Assembly (NCBI GenBank): GCA_903904875.1
Contig: CAIVEC010000034.1
Span: forward strand, 1 to 43,392
DNA from: an uncultured bacterium
GTDB lineage: Bacteria > Patescibacteriota > Gracilibacteria > Absconditabacterales > Absconditicoccaceae
Length of the DNA stretch: 43,392 bases
Direction: 5' to 3'
The notes under the pieces are model-generated. The model was not told where the DNA came from. It searched no databases and was given only the letters and a program-made list of their open reading frames with translations. A program made the translations under genes and the position numbers. This document shows positions 39,186-43,392 of this stretch, one piece after another (positions within the stretch are counted from its first letter, which is position 1; the number at the start of each line of letters is the position of its first letter).

Positions 39186-42100
39186 ATGGAACCAATTCAA
39201 AATCTCAGTACGCCAACCGATCAATCAACCCCTAAGTACCACAAGCATTTTCGGAAGTTCGTCTTCGGAGGAATGGTCTTGCTTACCGGGCTTGCTATCG
39301 GACTGATTTTCGTCTTTAATAAACCAGCACCTGCTCAAGCGCAGACAAACGCTAGCATCACGGGAACTGCAAGTGTAGGATCATTATTCACAGGTACGTA
39401 CACTCACACGAATGGTTGGCAACCAGTAGGGATAAAAGGATTTTCAGAATGATGAATAGGTGAGTCTTCACTCTTTCTCTATAACAGAACGCCATATATG
39501 GCATTTAGAGATTATACAAACCCTTCCTTTGGATCACCAGCGACCGTCATGAAATATGCTAGTGGAACTAATTCTTGGGAAGCTGTAGGCCCAACATGAT
39601 TTTCAGATGGCGAAATACAATCTCCTTCACTATATATATATAATGGAATCCCATATGTGGCATATTCAGATGGTGCAACTGGATACAAAGCGACCGTCAT
39701 GAAATTTGATGGTACAGGATGGGTAGCAGTCGGAAATAAAGGATTTTCAGATGGAGCGGCAGGTACTACTTCACTCTCTATATATGACGGAACACCATAT
39801 GTGGCATATAGAGATAGTACAACGATGAAAGCGACCGTCATGAAATATACTAGTGGAACTAATTCTTGGGATCCAGTAGGACCAGCAACAGGATTTTCAG
39901 ATTGATCAGCGTATTTTACTTCACTCTCTATATATAACGGAATCCTATATGTGGCATATTCAGATAATGCATACGTTTGAGGAAAAGCGACTGTCATGAA
40001 ATATACTAGTGGAACTGATTCTTGGGATCTAGTCGGAAATAAAGGATTTTCAGATGGACGAACTGATTATGTTTCACTCTCGGTTTATGATGGAACGCCA
40101 TATGTGGCATACAAAGATAATGCATATACTGGAAAAGCGACTGTCATGAAATATAATAGTGGAACTGATTCTTGGGATCCAGTAGGAAATAAATGATTTT
40201 CAGATGGAAAAGCAAATTATACATCACTCTCTATGTATGATGGAACGCCATATGTGGCATATACAGATTATGCAAATGGAACCAAAGCGACCGTCATGGA
40301 ATATAATAGCGGAACTGATTCTTGGGATCCAGTAGGAGATAAAGGATTTTCAGATGCACTGGCAATTTATCCCTCACTCTCACTCTCTATGTATAACGGA
40401 ACGCCATATGTGTCATATTCAGATGGTTTAGTTTTAGGAAAAGCGACCGTCATGAAATATATTACTGGCGATGAAGGGACCTCCCTCTACAAATGGTATA
40501 GAAACGGTGCAGAAATAACGGGAGCGACAGGAATAACATATACACCAACCATTGATGATATAGGTACAACAATCACTTTTGAAGTAACTCGAACAAATAC
40601 ACTATGAGAACAAGAAACTCCAGTACAAAGTTCAGGAGTGATGATACCATTCTCCTGTAGTGGTGTAACTGATATATCTATATGAGAATGTGAAGCATTG
40701 GTTGCACTCTACAATAGTACCGATGGAGATAATTGGTCTAATAATAACTATTGGTTAGAACCCTGAATTGTTTGTAATAATTGGCATGGTATTTTTTGTA
40801 GTTGAGGCCATGTAAGTGAGATTGATTTACAATCCAACCATTTATCTTGAGTTGTTCCTGTGGAAATTGGTAATCTTTCAAGTTTACAAATATTAATCCT
40901 TTGATGAAACCAGATTACTTCTATTAAGACTGGTGCTTTCCTCTGACTTTCTAGTTTAACTGATTTGATACTTAACAATAACCTGATCACTTCTCTTGAT
41001 AGTGGTACTTTCCTCTGACTTTCAGGTTTAACTACTTTGGTCCTTTATTATAACCAGATCACTTGATCTCTTGGGAGTGATGTTTTCAACTGACTTCCTA
41101 GTTTATGAAGACTATATCTTGATCATAACCAGATCACTTCTATTGAGAATGATGCTTTCAACTGACTTCCTAGTTTAGATTATTTGTATCTTAATAATAA
41201 CCTGATCAATTCTCTTGAGAGTGATGCTTTCAACTGACTTCCTAGTTTAACTCGTTTATATCTTCATCATAACCTATTAACTTCACTTTCTGCTTCTTTT
41301 ACGTGATTAACTACTATAACTACAGGAGATATCACTAATAACTGTCTCGTTATCGATCAACCTTCTCCCTTGCAAAGTTTCTTGGTAAGTCATGATATCG
41401 GCTATAATCCACAGAATCCTGGATGTGGAGGAAGCATAAATATAATTTTTACTCCTGATATGTGTAGCTGAGTGACAGAAATCCCTGAAAATGAATGTGT
41501 CGCTCTCATCGCACTCTACAATAGTACTGATGGTACTCATTGGATTAATAACAATCAGCGAGGAAATACTTGAGCTATTTGTAATAATTGGAATGGTATA
41601 TATTGTGCTTGATGACATGTAAATTATATTAATTTACAATGGAATAATTTATCCGGAGCTATTCCTACAGAAATCAGTGATCTTTCGTATTTAACTGATT
41701 TGTACATTGTTTCTAACCATATTAATTCTCTTCCAGAAAGTTTCACAGGATTAACAGGATTAACAAATCTCTATATATACAACAATTATCTATCACCATG
41801 TACTATGAGTACAGGACTCAAAGATTTTTTTGATAGTAAAAACCGATCTTGGCAATTATTACCATCTTATCAAATCAACACTTGTCCGGTATGTGGAAAC
41901 AGTATCACAGAAACAGGTGAAGTCTGTGACGATTGATGAAATAATGGCCGATCATGATATTGTGATATGACCTGTGACGGACCAACACCACTATTTTCTT
42001 GTGATAACGTCACTGATGTCTCTACGGGAGCTACGGGAGAATGTGAAGCATTGCTAGCTATCTACGATAGTATGAACGGTGCATGATGGTGAAGTAAACA

Positions 42101-43392
42101 ATACTGGTATGGTAATGCGGATCCTACTCCGACAACTGTCTGTGATTGGTATGGTATCAATTGTAATCCTAATCCTGGTCATGTAAGTCAGATTTTTTTA
42201 CGGTCAAATATTTTATCTGGAGCTATCCCTGCAGAAATCGGTAATCTTTCGTATTTGACTACTTTGTACCTTAATAATAACTCTATCACATCACTTCCTA
42301 CAGAAATAGGTGATCTTACTCATCTCACCCAATTAAATATTTCAAATAATCAACTCACCTCACTTCCTACAAGAATAGGTGATCTTTCTGGTTTACAATA
42401 TCTTGATGTAAGTCATAATCAGATAAGTACATTGCCTACAACAATAGGAGGACTTTCTGGTTTACAAACTCTGTATTTATATAATAATTTATTAACAGAA
42501 CTTCCAGATGAAATCGGTGATCTTGGTAATTTATATTATTTATACGTAAATAATAATCAACTAACATCGCTTCCTGAAAGCATAATTACCGGATTAACTA
42601 ATCTTCAATCTATAAATCCTAATTACAACTTTATACCCGTATGTACTATGAATACAGGACTCAAATATTTCATCAATAGTAAAGCATGATGAACTAGTCG
42701 GCAAACAACTCAAACCACCAGTATTTGTGGATCATGTGGAAACGGCGTCATAGAAACAGGTGAGGTTTGTGATAGTTGAATTAACAATGGAAATTTTTGA
42801 GCTTGTAATATAAACTGTGACTGACGAGTACCGCCATTTTCATGTAACGATATAACCGATGTCCCTATAAATGAATGTGAAGCATTGGTTGCTATATACG
42901 ATAATACATATTGATCTGGTTGGTACGATAGTACAAATCGGTTGAATTCACTTATCGTAGGAAATTGGCAGGGAGTAACAGTGACTACTAATACAAGTTA
43001 TTCATGTTGTATGATGGGCATGGGTTCCTGTCCCGCTGACCCTGCAAATGATTGAAATTGTTGTTTGGTTTGATGAACATGAATGTGTAATATGCCTATG
43101 TGTATGCCGTGGCAAATTATAACTTGTAATGTAGGAACAGGAAATGTAACTCAACTCAATCTACCATGAAATAATTTAGTATGAACTATCCCTACAGAAA
43201 TCGGTGATCTTTCGTATTTGACTGGTTTGAACTTAAATTCTAACCAGATTACTTCTCTTCCTGTAAGCATGACAACAGGATTAACCAATCTTCAATCCAT
43301 GGATCCTAATTATAACTTTATACCCGTATGTACTATGGATACAGGACTCAAAAATTTCATCAATAGTAAAGCAGGATGATATAGTCGGCAGA
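39186..43392 (+). CDS. Giant exported repeat protein: beta-propeller-like, leucine-rich and Cys-rich modules (3' end outside window)
   Basis: At least 1402 codons, running off the right edge. N-terminal signal/anchor (about 21-46, then APAQAQ). Next, seven repeats of about 48 residues (GFSDG ... SLSIYDGTPYVAYSD ... KATVMKY ... SWDPVG), likely a seven-bladed propeller. Then an Ig-like segment near residue 435 (YKWYRNGAEITGA), and LRR blocks, each opened by a cap like ECEALVALYNSTDGDNW ... C-W-GI-C ... LSGAIPTEIG. Two blocks are followed by Cys-rich modules (CGNSITETGEVCDDG type). In the LRRs the conserved Gly of F-x-G-L is UGA nearly every time. Probably a surface adhesin for attachment to another cell; that role is inferred from architecture. 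Confidence 0.88.

Noticed and set aside
39500-40450. Regular repeats of about 145 bases, considered as a CRISPR-like or satellite array
   Set aside because: The period is a multiple of three, the repeats are coding, vary at codon level and give 48-residue propeller-like units; there are no spacers of fixed length and no cas genes.

Overview
The window reads as chromosomal DNA of a candidate-phyla-radiation bacterium that reassigns UGA from stop to glycine (translation table 25; Gracilibacteria/BD1-5 or Absconditabacteria/SR1). Read with the standard code, almost every housekeeping gene breaks into pieces. Read with UGA = Gly, they become full-length, and UGA falls on invariant glycines: the KTG box of the penicillin-binding protein, the GPGRGSGAG loop of DNA polymerase III, the VGRTG segment of DNA ligase and the F-x-G-L position of leucine-rich repeats. 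All CDS coordinates below use this code, so only TAA and TAG end a gene. The DNA is AT-rich, Shine-Dalgarno sequences are rare, and several sigma70-like promoters are close to consensus.

Layout, left to right. (1) 1-9101, minus strand: a small basic protein, a DUF2461 protein, NAD-dependent DNA ligase, then a polyprenyl glycosylphosphotransferase / NrnA-like DHH phosphoesterase / DnaE cluster in which DnaE lacks its N-terminal PHP domain, and a small VirB2/TrbC-like pilin. (2) 9372-12260, plus: a class B penicillin-binding protein and a YbaB nucleoid protein. (3) 12360-13745, minus: IspH and a YjbQ-family protein. (4) 13892-18182: unrecognised small proteins around a Kef-type cation/proton antiporter. 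(5) 18512-24152, plus: gyrase/topoisomerase IV subunit A, an HtrA-like protease, a TPR protein and FtsX. (6) 24218-29733, minus: secE, nusG, a membrane protein, rplK and rplA, preceded by a winged-helix regulator and two unrecognised genes. (7) 29887-38946: short units of mixed orientation: K+ channel, ruvC, GIY-YIG nuclease, methionine aminopeptidase, CYTH protein, dUTPase, secreted protein, phospholipase D-like protein, a lytic transglycosylase pair, rsmI, mutY and a DUF1294 protein. (8) 39186 to the end: the first 1402 codons of a giant exported protein with a seven-repeat beta-propeller-like region, leucine-rich-repeat blocks and Cys-rich modules, open at the window edge.

The core genes serve replication and repair (dnaE, ligA, gyrA, ruvC, mutY, dut), translation (rplK, rplA, nusG, map, rsmI), secretion (secE) and envelope growth (PBP, ftsX, SLT enzyme, sugar transferase). 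The most unusual signals are: the PHP-less DnaE; two copies of a structured leader-like element (14326-14439 and 39062-39143) whose stem shows a compensatory base change; repeat DNA that appears to lie in frame inside mutY; many short palindromic repeat families, often at gene ends; and a gene overlap that looks like a fossil of the UGA reassignment. No tRNA, rRNA or CRISPR array was found.
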